Shown: positions 48,292 to 57,239 of the stretch, piece by piece | Layout: the number at the start of each line of letters is the position of its first letter | Numbering within the stretch: position 1 is the stretch's first letter | From: CAMLIZ01 sp036231905 | GTDB taxonomy: Bacteria; Pseudomonadota; Gammaproteobacteria; Burkholderiales; Burkholderiaceae_C | Assembly: GCF_036231905.1 (NCBI RefSeq) | Contig: NZ_JAZARE010000011.1 | Span: forward strand, 207,112 to 271,111 | Reading direction: 5' to 3' | Length of the DNA: 64,000 nt | Notes under the pieces: model-generated | Told to the model about the DNA's origin: nothing | What the model saw: only the letters and a program-made list of their open reading frames with translations | Database searches by the model: none | Program-made: the position numbers and the translations under genes

Positions 48292-49896
48292 TCAAGGCCC
48301 GCCGGGCGTGGCCAGCCGCAGCTGCGCGCCGTAGCTGTGATAGCGGCTGCGGAGCTCGTCGATGCGGTGCTGCAGCGCGTCGGCCTCGCGGATGGCCGCA
48401 TGGTGGCGCTGCAGCGTGTGCTCGGCCAGGTCCAGCAACCGGCGGTTGAGGGTTTCTTCCGAGCCGGCCAGCAGCGCCTCCACCGCCGCCTGCGGCTTGC
48501 GCTGCACCGACAGGGTGACGCCCTGCTCCGCCAGCTTGCCGATGTGGCTGTGGCCCTCGCGGATGGTGCCCACCACGTCGGCCTCCAGCCGGGCGGCACT
48601 GGCCAGCAGCTCCGTGCTGGCCTTGGACACCGCAAAGCGCCGCGCCAGCCGGGTGAGCGACGCGTCGATGTCCTCCATCGGGTGGTCTTCACGGGCCAGC
48701 CGTGCGGCCAGCATGAGCGCATTGCAGGCGGCCTCGAAATCGAACAGCGGATCGTGCACCGCTTCGAGCATCTGCCGCACCTGCGCCACCGCATCGGCCA
48801 TGCGGCCTAGCGACAGCAGGCGCAACGTGTCCAGCACCGCACCAAAGCGCACCAGGCGCGCACTGCCGGGCACGCTGGCCAGGATGCGGCCGAAGCTGCT
48901 GTGCAGCTGCGCCAGCGGCCGGGTCTGGCGCCGGTCGAACTGCAAGGTGGCCAGCAGGACCAGGCCCTGCAGGTCGTATTGTTTCGCGCTCAGGCCGATG
49001 TCGGTGGCCTGCTGCAGCGCGTCGGTGGCTTCCGTGGGGTCGCCATAGTAGAAGGCCAGCACACCGAGCTTCTGCAGCCGCGGCACGCTGCCCGGCGTGA
49101 GCTGCGCCGCGCGCCGCATCGCGGCCAGCGCGTCCTGCGAATGGCCTTGTTCCAGCAGCGTGCGGCACATCAGGTCGTAGGCATCCGACTGCCCGGGCTG
49201 TTGCGCCAGCAGGCTCTCCAGCGTGCGACGGGACGCCGCCGGGGCACCGGCTTCGCCCGGTGGCGCGGGCGTGATGCCGGTGCGCGCCCACGGCAAGGCC
49301 TTGGTGGCCAGCACCGCCTCCTGCAGGCGCATCGCCGCTTGCGCATCGCCCAGCTGCAGCAGCAGTTCAGCGCCGATGCGGGCGGCTTGCACCCAACCTT
49401 CGGTCTTGGCCTCGTACAACGCGGTGCACAGCTGCGCCGCTTCGGCAAAGGCCTTGTTCTCCACCCGGTCCAGGATGGGCTGCAGCAGGCGCTTGCGCCG
49501 CCGCGCTTCCTGCAGCTTGTGGCGCAGCGCCTCCCGGGTATAGGGCCGGATCAGGTAGGCATCCAGCGCAGCCTCGGCGGCTTCGGCCACCTGCGCATAA
49601 CCCGCGTCACTGGAGATCAGGATCACGATGGTGGACAGCGGCAGCTGCTGGGCCTGGCGCAGCTGGTCGATCAGCTGCTGGCCGGTCATGGGGTCGTCGG
49701 CAAAGCTCGAGTCGCACAGCACGATGTCGTACTGCAGTGCCGGCAGCACCCGGGCCGCGTCCGTGGGCCTCTGCAGCTGGTCGACGTGGCCGACGCCAAA
49801 GCGCTTGAGCGCGCTGGTGAGCTCGGCGCGCGAGGCCAGGTCCCCGTCGATCACGCAGGCGCGTGCGCTGCCGATGTCCGGATCGATGGGTTTCAT
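48292..49896 (-). CDS. Receiver-TPR protein with atypical active-site Arg
   Basis: A 534-residue cytoplasmic protein. Residues 11-130 are a response-regulator receiver with acid pair D17/D19 and phospho-acceptor D62 (IVLCDSSF). The usually invariant Lys is R117 (YLIRPYT), so switching may be altered. The rest is TPR-like repeats (YDLMCRTLLEQGHSQDALAAMRRAAQLTPGSVPRLQKLGVLAFYYGDPTEATDALQQA) and a C-terminal helical part with no output DNA-binding domain. It lies beside a diguanylate cyclase gene on the same strand, 21 bases away. Confidence 0.87.
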   Translation of the reverse strand: MKPIDPDIGSARACVIDGDLASRAELTSALKRFGVGHVDQLQRPTDAARVLPALQYDIVLCDSSFADDPMTGQQLIDQLRQAQQLPLSTIVILISSDAGYAQVAEAAEAALDAYLIRPYTREALRHKLQEARRRKRLLQPILDRVENKAFAEAAQLCTALYEAKTEGWVQAARIGAELLLQLGDAQAAMRLQEAVLATKALPWARTGITPAPPGEAGAPAASRRTLESLLAQQPGQSDAYDLMCRTLLEQGHSQDALAAMRRAAQLTPGSVPRLQKLGVLAFYYGDPTEATDALQQATDIGLSAKQYDLQGLVLLATLQFDRRQTRPLAQLHSSFGRILASVPGSARLVRFGAVLDTLRLLSLGRMADAVAQVRQMLEAVHDPLFDFEAACNALMLAARLAREDHPMEDIDASLTRLARRFAVSKASTELLASAARLEADVVGTIREGHSHIGKLAEQGVTLSVQRKPQAAVEALLAGSEETLNRRLLDLAEHTLQRHHAAIREADALQHRIDELRSRYHSYGAQLRLATPGGP

Positions 49897-49917
49897 GCGG
49901 ACCAATATGCCATGGGC

Positions 49918-51087
49918 TCAGGCACAGGTGCGCACGGTGCCCTTGCCGGCGTGTTTGGCCAGGTACATGGCCGCGTCGGCCCGGCTGAGCAGGCCGGTGG
50001 GCTCGTTGGCGTCCTGCGGGTACACGGCTATGCCGATGCTGGCGCTGATGCGATGCTCCGGATGGGCGGGCAATAGCGGCTCCTGCACGGCCTGGATCAG
50101 CCGCTGTGCCAGCAGCTGCGCGCCTTCAGCCGTGTAGGCTTCCAGCAGCACCGCGAACTCGTCGCCGCCCAGGCGGGCCACGAAGTCGCTGCGGCGCACC
50201 ACCCCGGCAAAACGCTGGGCCACCGCCTGCAGCAGCTGGTCGCCCACATGGTGGCCCAGCTCGTCGTTGATGCGCTTGAAACCGTCCAGGTCGATGAACA
50301 GCAGCGCCCGCTGCTCGTCCTTGCGCGCCGCGCGTGCGATGCTGCGGGCCAGCTCGTCGCTGAAGTGGCGCCGGTTCGGCAGCAGGGTCAACGCATCCTG
50401 CAGCGCCTGTTGCGCCAGCCGGTCGGACAAGGCCTGGCGCGCGCGCACCTGGGCCGCCAGCGACCGATAGGCCACCACGCCGCCACCCAGCATCAGCGCC
50501 AGCACCAGCACCTCCACATACAGCAGCACGGTACGGCGGCCATCCACCACGCGGGCCAGGTGGTCATGGGTGGCGGCTTCGCGCTGCTTCAGGTCGGCCA
50601 GGGTGCCCAGCACGCGCTCCATGGTCTCGCGGTCATCCTCCGCTGCCACCAGCGCGCGCGCACGCTCGGACGCACCTGCCTTGCGGGCGTCGATGGCCGC
50701 CTGCAGCTGCGTGAGCTTGCGCTGCGCGGTCTGGGCCAGCAGCTCGATGTCGTGCAAGGTGGCCGAATCCTCGGCATAGACGAAGCGCAGGTTGGTGAAG
50801 GCGGAGGCGGCGCGCACACGTGCCCCCTCGTAAGGCTGCAGCTGCTCGTCCCGGCCGGTGATCAGGAAACCGCGTTGCCGGGTTTCGGCATCCAGGATGC
50901 TCACCAGCGCACGGTCCAGCTCCACCGAGCGCGCGAGCGATTCGGCACCCAGCTCCTCCACGCGGTCGGCCGCCACCTTGATGAAATAGCTGGAGGCCAC
51001 CGCCGCCACCATCAGCCAGCCCACGGCCACCATGCCGTAGGCCAGCTTGCGCTCCACGGCGACTGGCTTCGATGGTGACAGCGTCAT
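49918..51087 (-). CDS. Diguanylate cyclase with CHASE3-type sensor
   Basis: A 389-residue membrane protein with an N-terminal helix (LAYGMVAVGWLMVAAVASSYF), an extracytoplasmic CHASE3-like helical domain (VELDRALVSILDAETRQRGFLITGRDEQLQPYEGA), a second helix (TVLLYVEVLVLALMLGGGVVAY) and a GGDEF domain with intact LGGDEFAVLLE and DLDGFKRINDELGHHVGDQLL. It makes cyclic-di-GMP. There is no RxxD inhibitory site just before GGDEF (the text is FVARLGGDEF), so product inhibition may be weak. ATG 51087 was chosen for the helix position. Confidence 0.92.
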   Translation of the reverse strand: MTLSPSKPVAVERKLAYGMVAVGWLMVAAVASSYFIKVAADRVEELGAESLARSVELDRALVSILDAETRQRGFLITGRDEQLQPYEGARVRAASAFTNLRFVYAEDSATLHDIELLAQTAQRKLTQLQAAIDARKAGASERARALVAAEDDRETMERVLGTLADLKQREAATHDHLARVVDGRRTVLLYVEVLVLALMLGGGVVAYRSLAAQVRARQALSDRLAQQALQDALTLLPNRRHFSDELARSIARAARKDEQRALLFIDLDGFKRINDELGHHVGDQLLQAVAQRFAGVVRRSDFVARLGGDEFAVLLEAYTAEGAQLLAQRLIQAVQEPLLPAHPEHRISASIGIAVYPQDANEPTGLLSRADAAMYLAKHAGKGTVRTCA

Positions 51088-51171
51088 GCTCGTGTAAACC
51101 CTTAAGCAGGGCTGCAGTGCCGCGCTGAAAAGCAGTATCGGCCGGTTCGCCACGCCGGTTGAATGGCGCCC

Positions 51172-51537
51172 TTAGAGGGTTTGCCCGATGCGCCACAGCA
51201 CACCGCTGGGGTCCACCATCGCGAAATCGCGCATGCCCCAGGGTTTGTCGGACGGCGCTTCGCAGCGCACGCCGTGGCGCAGCACCACCGGCTGCAGCGC
51301 CGCCCACCAGCGGTCCACATCCTCGACCTGCAGGTGCATCATGAAGTTGTCGGCCAGCTCGGCCCGGTAGAAGTTCTGCAGCAGGAAGCTGCAGGGCCCG
51401 TGGCGGAACTGCGCCACCTCGTCGTTGGCCCATTCCATGGTGAAACCCAGCTCTTGGTAGAAGCGCTGGGCGAGGACAAAGTCCTTGGCGGGAACAAAGG
51501 CCTTGGCCTCGACGGAACGCAGGTGCTGGGCTGTCAT
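51172..51537 (-). CDS. VOC-superfamily (glyoxalase-like) protein
   Basis: A 121-residue protein of the vicinal oxygen chelate fold (SVEAKAFVPAKDFVLAQRFYQELGFTMEWANDEVAQFRHGPCSFLLQNFY...MMHLQVEDVDRWWAAL...DFAMVDPSGVLWRIGQTL). It has no recognisable full metal triad, so it could bind a ligand instead of catalysing. ATG 51537 is the likely start; ATGs 51546 and 51549 are possible. It is divergent from the bkd operon. Confidence 0.83.
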   Translation of the reverse strand: MTAQHLRSVEAKAFVPAKDFVLAQRFYQELGFTMEWANDEVAQFRHGPCSFLLQNFYRAELADNFMMHLQVEDVDRWWAALQPVVLRHGVRCEAPSDKPWGMRDFAMVDPSGVLWRIGQTL

Positions 51538-51772
51538 GGCGCGCATCATGCCGGCCGGCGCCCATGCGCCCGCCCCCAAACACCAGGGATTCCCCTCTCC
51601 GGCCGGGCGGGCTTGGCGCCGCGGTGGTCCGCAAAAATCCAGTACCCTTGCCTCGCATGCCGCGCACGGACACCCCGCACGCGGTTTGCCCCACCGGCAT
51701 GGCACGCGGCCACCCTGCGTGCTGGCCTCTTTCAAGCGACACACCGCTCGACACGATCGGGCACGGAGCTGA

Positions 51773-53017
51773 ATGCGCATGAGCACAGAGCAAGCGCCGC
51801 TGCGTCTGCACGTGCCGGAGCCCACCGGGCGCCCCGGCTGCAAGACCGACTTTTCCTACCTGCACGTGTCGCCCGCCGGCACCGTGCGCCGCCCCCCCAC
51901 CGACACCACCCCTCAGGACACGCACGACCTGGCGTATGCCTTGGTGCGCGTGCTCGACGAAAACGGCCAGGCCGTCGGGCCGTGGGCGCCCGAGATCGAT
52001 GCCACCCGGCTGCGCAAGGGCTTGCGCGCGATGATGAAGACGCGCATCTTCGACGCCCGCATGCTGATCGCGCAGCGCCAGAAGAAGCTGTCGTTCTACA
52101 TGCAGTGCCTGGGCGAGGAAGCGATTGCGGTGGCCCACTCCCTGGCGCTGCAACAGGGCGACATGTGCTTTCCCACCTATCGGCAGCAGGGGCTGCTGCT
52201 GGCGCGCGACGACATCTCCATGGTCGAGATGATGTGCCAGCTGATGAGCAACGAGCGCGATCCCCTCAAAGGGCGCCAGCTGCCGGTGATGTATTCGTAC
52301 AAGCGCGCCGGCTTCTTCACCATCTCGGGCAACCTGGCCACGCAGTTCATCCAGGCGGTGGGCTGGGGCATGGCCTCGGCGATCAAGGGCGACACCAAGA
52401 TCGCGTCGGCCTGGATCGGCGACGGCGCCACGGCGGAATCGGACTTCCACACCGCCCTCACCTTCGCCCACGTGTACCGCGCGCCGGTGATCCTGAACGT
52501 GGTGAACAACCAGTGGGCGATCTCCACCTTCCAGGCCATCGCGGGCGGCGAGGCGACCACGTTCGCTGCCCGCGGCGTGGGCTGCGGCATCGCGTCGTTG
52601 CGGGTGGACGGCAATGACTTCCTCGCGGTGTATGCCGCGTCGCAATGGGCGGCCGAACGCGCACGCAGCAACCTGGGCCCCACGCTGATCGAGTGGGTGA
52701 CCTACCGCGCCGGCCCGCACTCCACGTCCGACGACCCGTCGAAGTACCGGCCGGCCGACGACTGGCAGCGCTTCCCACTGGGCGACCCGATCGCTCGGCT
52801 GAAGCAGCACCTCATCGCCATCGGCGAATGGTCGGACGCCCAGCACGACCAGGTGCAGAAGGAACTGGAAGCCGAGGTGGCCGCCGCGCAGAAGGAAGCC
52901 GAAAGCCACGGCACCCTGCTGGACGGCCACATCCCGAGCGCGGCCTCGATGTTCGAGGACGTCTACAAGGACATGCCGGAGCACCTGCGCCGGCAACGCC
53001 AGCAGTTGGGGGTATGA
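51773..53017 (+). CDS. Branched-chain 2-oxoacid dehydrogenase E1 alpha
   Basis: A 414-residue E1 alpha subunit. The thiamine pyrophosphate motif is IGDGATAESDFHTALTFAHVYRAPVILNVVNNQWAIST, and the phosphorylation-loop type HSTSDDPSKY is present. With E1 beta it decarboxylates 2-oxoacids from Leu, Ile and Val. The next gene starts inside its stop (4-base overlap), and the E1-E1-E2-E3 order is the classic bkd operon. ATG 51773 is preferred because GGAG lies upstream. No BkdR is adjacent. Confidence 0.94.
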   Translation: MRMSTEQAPLRLHVPEPTGRPGCKTDFSYLHVSPAGTVRRPPTDTTPQDTHDLAYALVRVLDENGQAVGPWAPEIDATRLRKGLRAMMKTRIFDARMLIAQRQKKLSFYMQCLGEEAIAVAHSLALQQGDMCFPTYRQQGLLLARDDISMVEMMCQLMSNERDPLKGRQLPVMYSYKRAGFFTISGNLATQFIQAVGWGMASAIKGDTKIASAWIGDGATAESDFHTALTFAHVYRAPVILNVVNNQWAISTFQAIAGGEATTFAARGVGCGIASLRVDGNDFLAVYAASQWAAERARSNLGPTLIEWVTYRAGPHSTSDDPSKYRPADDWQRFPLGDPIARLKQHLIAIGEWSDAQHDQVQKELEAEVAAAQKEAESHGTLLDGHIPSAASMFEDVYKDMPEHLRRQRQQLGV

Positions 53018-54105
53018 ACATGCTCACGAAGACCAAGGAAGCCGCACCCGGCAACGAGCCGGGCAGCGAGCCGGGCAGCGAGCTCGGCAAGACGGCCTCG
53101 ATGACGATGATCCAGGCCTTGCGCTCGGCCATGGACGTGATGATGGCGCGCGACGAGAACGTGGTGGTCTACGGCCAGGACGTGGGCTACTTCGGCGGCG
53201 TGTTCCGCGTGACCGAAGGGCTGCAGGCCAAGTACGGCAAGTCCCGCTGCTTCGATGCGCCCATCTCCGAAGGCGGCATCGTGGGCACCGCGGTGGGCAT
53301 GGGCGCCTACGGCTTGCGGCCGGTGGTGGAGATCCAGTTTGCCGACTACTTCTATCCGGCGTCTGACCAGATCGTGTCGGAAGCAGCGCGCCTGCGCTAC
53401 CGCTCGGCGGGCGACTTCACCGCGCCCATCACCATCCGCATGCCCTGCGGCGGCGGCATCTATGGCGGCCAGACGCACAGCCAGAGCCCGGAGGCGCTGT
53501 TCACCCATGTGTGCGGCCTGCGCACCGTGATGCCCAGCAACCCCTACGACGCCAAGGGCCTGCTGATCGCCTCGATCGAGAACGACGATCCCGTGATCTT
53601 CCTGGAGCCCAAGCGGCTGTACAACGGGCCGTTCGACGGCCACCACGACCGCCCGGTGGTGCCCTGGTCCAAGCACCCAATGGGCAAGGTGCCGGAGGGT
53701 TACTACAGCCTGCCGCTGGACAAGGCCGCGGTGTTCCGCCCCGGCAAGGACCTGACCGTCATCACCTACGGCACCATGGTCTGGGTGTCGGATGCGGCGG
53801 CCACTGAAACCGGCGTGGACGCCGAGATCATCGACCTGCGCACGCTGTGGCCGCTGGACCTGGACACCATCGTCGAATCGGTGAAGAAGACCGGCCGCTG
53901 CGTGGTGGTGCATGAAGCCACCCAGACCAGCGGCTTCGGCGCCGAGCTGACCTCGCTGGTGCAGGAACATTGCTTCTATCACCTGGAAGCGCCCGTCGAG
54001 CGTGTGGCGGGCTGGGACACGCCCTACCCGCATGCGCAGGAGTGGGCCTATTTCCCGGGCCCCGAGCGCATCGGTGCCGCGTTCAAACGTGCGATGGAGA
54101 CCTGA
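53014..54105 (+). CDS. Branched-chain 2-oxoacid dehydrogenase E1 beta
   Basis: A 363-residue E1 beta subunit (MTMIQALRSAMDVMMARDENVVVYGQDVGYFGGVFRVTEGLQAKYG...FDAPISEGGIVGTAVGMGAYGLRPVVEIQFADYFYPASDQIVSEAARLRYRSAG). An N-terminal run of about 25 residues contains GNEPGSEPGSELG, a short in-frame tandem of Glu-Pro-Gly-Ser not usual in the family. It overlaps E1 alpha by four bases. Confidence 0.94.
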   Translation: MNMLTKTKEAAPGNEPGSEPGSELGKTASMTMIQALRSAMDVMMARDENVVVYGQDVGYFGGVFRVTEGLQAKYGKSRCFDAPISEGGIVGTAVGMGAYGLRPVVEIQFADYFYPASDQIVSEAARLRYRSAGDFTAPITIRMPCGGGIYGGQTHSQSPEALFTHVCGLRTVMPSNPYDAKGLLIASIENDDPVIFLEPKRLYNGPFDGHHDRPVVPWSKHPMGKVPEGYYSLPLDKAAVFRPGKDLTVITYGTMVWVSDAAATETGVDAEIIDLRTLWPLDLDTIVESVKKTGRCVVVHEATQTSGFGAELTSLVQEHCFYHLEAPVERVAGWDTPYPHAQEWAYFPGPERIGAAFKRAMET

Positions 54106-54107
54106 CC

Positions 54108-55463
54108 GTGGGCATGCATGTGATCAAGATGCCGGACATCGGCGAAGGCATCGCTGAAGTGGAACTTGTGGCCTGGCGCGTGCAGCCGGGCGACGAGGTG
54201 AAGGAAGACCAGATCCTGGCCGACGTGATGACCGACAAGGCCACGGTCGAGATTCCCTCGCCGGTGGTCGGCAAGGTGGTATCGCTGGGCGGCAAGGTGG
54301 GTGAGCAGATGGCGGTGGGCGCCGAGCTCATCCGGCTGGAGGTGGACGGTGTAGGCAATGTGAAGGGCGATGCGCCGGCGCGGCCGGCTGCGACAGCGCC
54401 TGGGCCAGCACCGGCGTCATCCGCATCGTCGGCGCCGCTGACCAGTTCACCGCCGGTGTCCCCCGAAGGTGGCACGGCGGTCGCGCCGGTGCTTTCACCG
54501 AGCACCACTTCCAAGGGCGCACCCGCCGAGCAGGCGAAGCAGCCGGTCGTCGCGCGTGCGCCGGTGGCGCCTACGCGCCCGGCCGGCGACAAGCCGATCG
54601 CCTCGCCGGCCGTGCGCCGCCGCGCCTGGGAGCTGGGCATCGAGCTGCAGTACGTGCATGGCAGCGGCCCGGCCGGGCGCATCGTGCATGAGGACCTGGA
54701 CGTCTACCTGGCCTCGCGCGGCCAGCCGATGGGCACCGGCCTCAGCAGTGCCTACGCAGAGCGCCATGAGGAAGAGGCCACTCCCGTCATCGGCCTGCGC
54801 CGCAAGATCGCGCAGAAGATGCAGGACGCCAAGCGGCGCATCCCGCACTTCAGCTATGTGGAAGAAGTGGACGTCACCGAGCTGGAAGCGCTGCGCACCA
54901 AGCTCAACACCAAGTACGCGGCCGAGCGCGGCAAGCTGACCTTGCTGCCGCTGCTGGCGCGCGCGGTGGTGCTGGCGGTGCGCGACTTCCCGATGATGAA
55001 CGCACGCTTCGACGACGACGCCGGCGTGGTCACCCGCCATGGCGCCGTGCACCTGGGCATCGCCACGCAGACCGAGGCGGGGCTGATGGTGCCGGTGGTG
55101 CAGCATGCCGAGTCGCGTGATCCCTGGGCGATCGCGGCTGAAGTGAGCCGCCTGGCGGAGGCCGCGCGCACCGGCAAAGCCTCGCGCGAGGAGCTGAGCG
55201 GCTCCACCATCACCATCACCAGCCTGGGCGCGCTGGGTGGGATCGTCACCACGCCGGTGATCAACCATCCGGAGGTGGCGATCATCGGCGTCAACCGCAT
55301 CGTGGAGCGGCCGATGATCCGCGGCGGCGCGGTGGTGGCGAGGCAGATGATGAACCTGTCGTCCTCCTTCGACCACCGCGTGGTCGACGGCATGGATGCA
55401 GCGGAGTTCATCCAGGCGATTCGCGCGATGCTGGAGTCGCCGGCGATGCTCTTTGTGGAGTAA
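54108..55463 (+). CDS. Branched-chain 2-oxoacid dehydrogenase E2 (dihydrolipoyl acyltransferase)
   Basis: A 451-residue E2 with one lipoyl domain (K44 in VMTDKATVEIPSP), an Ala/Pro/Thr-rich hinge, the peripheral subunit-binding domain at about residues 165-205 (SPAVRRRAWELGIELQYVHGSGPAGRIVHEDL), and the acyltransferase core with catalytic H423 in DHRVVDG. GTG 54108 is the likely start because GGAGA sits 7 bases upstream; ATG 54114 is an alternative. It follows E1 beta by two bases. Confidence 0.94.
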   Translation: MGMHVIKMPDIGEGIAEVELVAWRVQPGDEVKEDQILADVMTDKATVEIPSPVVGKVVSLGGKVGEQMAVGAELIRLEVDGVGNVKGDAPARPAATAPGPAPASSASSAPLTSSPPVSPEGGTAVAPVLSPSTTSKGAPAEQAKQPVVARAPVAPTRPAGDKPIASPAVRRRAWELGIELQYVHGSGPAGRIVHEDLDVYLASRGQPMGTGLSSAYAERHEEEATPVIGLRRKIAQKMQDAKRRIPHFSYVEEVDVTELEALRTKLNTKYAAERGKLTLLPLLARAVVLAVRDFPMMNARFDDDAGVVTRHGAVHLGIATQTEAGLMVPVVQHAESRDPWAIAAEVSRLAEAARTGKASREELSGSTITITSLGALGGIVTTPVINHPEVAIIGVNRIVERPMIRGGAVVARQMMNLSSSFDHRVVDGMDAAEFIQAIRAMLESPAMLFVE

Positions 55464-55466
55464 GCG

Positions 55467-56864
55467 ATGGCCACACAAACAACAACGCTGCTGGTCATCG
55501 GCGGCGGGCCGGGCGGCTACGTGGCCGCCATCCGGGCCGGCCAGCTTGGCATCCCCACCGTGCTGGTCGAAGGCGACAAGCTGGGCGGCACCTGCCTCAA
55601 CATCGGCTGCATTCCGTCCAAGGCGCTGATCCACGCCGCCGAAGAGTTCGACAAGGTGCGCCACTACGCCAACAGCTCGCCGCTGGGCATCCACGTGCAG
55701 TCACCCGGCATCGACCTGGCTCAGACGGTGCGCTGGAAGGATGGCATCGTGGGCAAGCTCACCGGCGGAGTCGGTGCGCTGCTGAAGAAGAACGGCGTGC
55801 AGGTGGTCAAGGGCTGGGCCAGCATCGCGGACGGCAAGACGGTGGACGTCAAGGCGACCGACGGCAGCACGCAGCGCATCCAGTGCGAACACCTGCTGCT
55901 GGCGACGGGCTCGGTGCCAGTGCAGTTGCCCTCCATGCCGTTCGGCGGCAACGTGATTTCGTCAACGGAGGCGCTGACTCCAGCCACCCTGCCCAAGCGC
56001 CTGGTGGTCGTCGGTGCCGGCTACATCGGGCTGGAGCTGGGCATCGCCTACCGCAAGCTGGGCGCCGAGGTGGCGGTGGTGGAAGCCACAGAACGCGTGC
56101 TGCCCACCTACGACGAAGAGTTGACCAAGCCGGTGCTGGCAGCGCTCAAGCGCATGGGCGTGGTGCTGCACCTGGGCTGCAGCGTGCAAGGCCTTACCGA
56201 CACTGGCAATGCGGTGCGGGTGCGCAGCGCCACCGCCGATGAGTTCGCCTTGCCGGCTGACCGCGTGCTGGTGGCCGTGGGGCGCAAGCCGCGCACCGAA
56301 GGTTTCAACCTGGAATCGCTGCAGCTGGACACGGCAGGCCGCGCGCTGAAGGTGGACGACCAGTGCCGCACCTCGATGCGCAACGTCTGGGCCATCGGCG
56401 ACCTCACCGGCGAGCCGATGCTGGCGCACCGCGCGATGGCACAGGGCGAAATGGTGGCGGAGGTGATCGCGGGCCACAAGCGCCGCTTTGCGCCGGCGGC
56501 GATGCCGGCCGTGTGTTTCACTGACCCGGAAGTCGTCGTCGTCGGCCAGTCACCCGCGGAGGCCGAACACGCAGGGCTCGACTGCATCAGCGCGATGTTC
56601 CCGTTTGCTGCCAATGGGCGCGCCATGAGCATCGAATCCACCGACGGCTTCGTGCGCGTGGTGGCACGGCGCGACAACCACCTCATCCTGGGCTGGCAGG
56701 CGGTGGGCCGGGCCGTGTCCGAGCTGAGCACGGCGTTCTCGCATTCCATCGAGATGAGCGCCCGGCTGGAGGATGTGGCGGGCACCATCCATGCGCATCC
56801 CACCCTGGGCGAGGCGGTGCAGGAAGCCGCCCTGCGCGCCCTGGGGCACGCACTGCACATCTAA
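55467..56864 (+). CDS. lpdA: Dihydrolipoyl dehydrogenase (E3)
   Basis: A 465-residue FAD-dependent disulphide oxidoreductase with the redox pair C43/C48 in GGTCLNIGCIPSK. It has the FAD motif LVIGGGPGGYVAAI, the NAD motif VVVGAGYIGLELGIAYRKLG and the dimer active-site HAHPTLGE. It is the last gene of the bkd operon, three bases after E2. A 10-bp-stem terminator follows. Confidence 0.96.
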   Translation: MATQTTTLLVIGGGPGGYVAAIRAGQLGIPTVLVEGDKLGGTCLNIGCIPSKALIHAAEEFDKVRHYANSSPLGIHVQSPGIDLAQTVRWKDGIVGKLTGGVGALLKKNGVQVVKGWASIADGKTVDVKATDGSTQRIQCEHLLLATGSVPVQLPSMPFGGNVISSTEALTPATLPKRLVVVGAGYIGLELGIAYRKLGAEVAVVEATERVLPTYDEELTKPVLAALKRMGVVLHLGCSVQGLTDTGNAVRVRSATADEFALPADRVLVAVGRKPRTEGFNLESLQLDTAGRALKVDDQCRTSMRNVWAIGDLTGEPMLAHRAMAQGEMVAEVIAGHKRRFAPAAMPAVCFTDPEVVVVGQSPAEAEHAGLDCISAMFPFAANGRAMSIESTDGFVRVVARRDNHLILGWQAVGRAVSELSTAFSHSIEMSARLEDVAGTIHAHPTLGEAVQEAALRALGHALHI

Positions 56865-56874
56865 AGCGAAGCGG

Positions 56875-56903
56875 AGTCACCGTCTTGCTTCTGGACGGTG
56901 ACT
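56875..56903. terminator. Terminator between the bkd operon and the small convergent gene
   Basis: AGTCACCGTC / GACGGTGACT is a perfect 10-bp stem with a 9-base loop, 10 bases after the lpd stop. The flanks GCGAAG and CTTCGC extend the base pairing past a 3-base bulge. It also lies downstream of the opposing small gene. Confidence 0.7.
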
Positions 56904-56938
56904 TCGCCTGCCCCGCAGGCGGTGCCGCTGGCGGTTGC

Positions 56939-57121
56939 CTACAGGCAGTCCTGCTCGGCGAACAGTTCGTCGGCCACGCGTTCCGGGCAGGCCGCCGTGC
57001 CGTAGGCCAGGTGCATTTCGGTGGCGAGCTCCATCGCCTCGGGCGCGGCCACCAGGTGGCGCAATTGGATGCGCTGTGCGCAGCGCTGGATCCAGGTCGG
57101 GTTGGTGTTCTCGTCCGGCAT
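56939..57121 (-). CDS. Small conserved-looking 60-residue protein
   Basis: A 60-residue acidic protein (MPDENTNPTWIQRCAQRIQLRHLVAAPEAMELATEMHLAYGTAACPERVADELFAEQDCL). The GAGGA ribosome-binding site and sensible codon use suggest a real gene. It has three cysteines and no known motif. It ends convergently with the lpd gene. Function unknown. Confidence 0.65.
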   Translation of the reverse strand: MPDENTNPTWIQRCAQRIQLRHLVAAPEAMELATEMHLAYGTAACPERVADELFAEQDCL

Positions 57122-57239
57122 GTGATGTCCTCGTTGCAGTTGAAGCCATCGTAGGGCGGGTGGCTCGCTGCGCGAATCCGAGAAGTGCTGACGCCGGTGT
57201 CGGACAGCGCCTACAGGGTCCAGGGAGGGTTCCGCCGCG

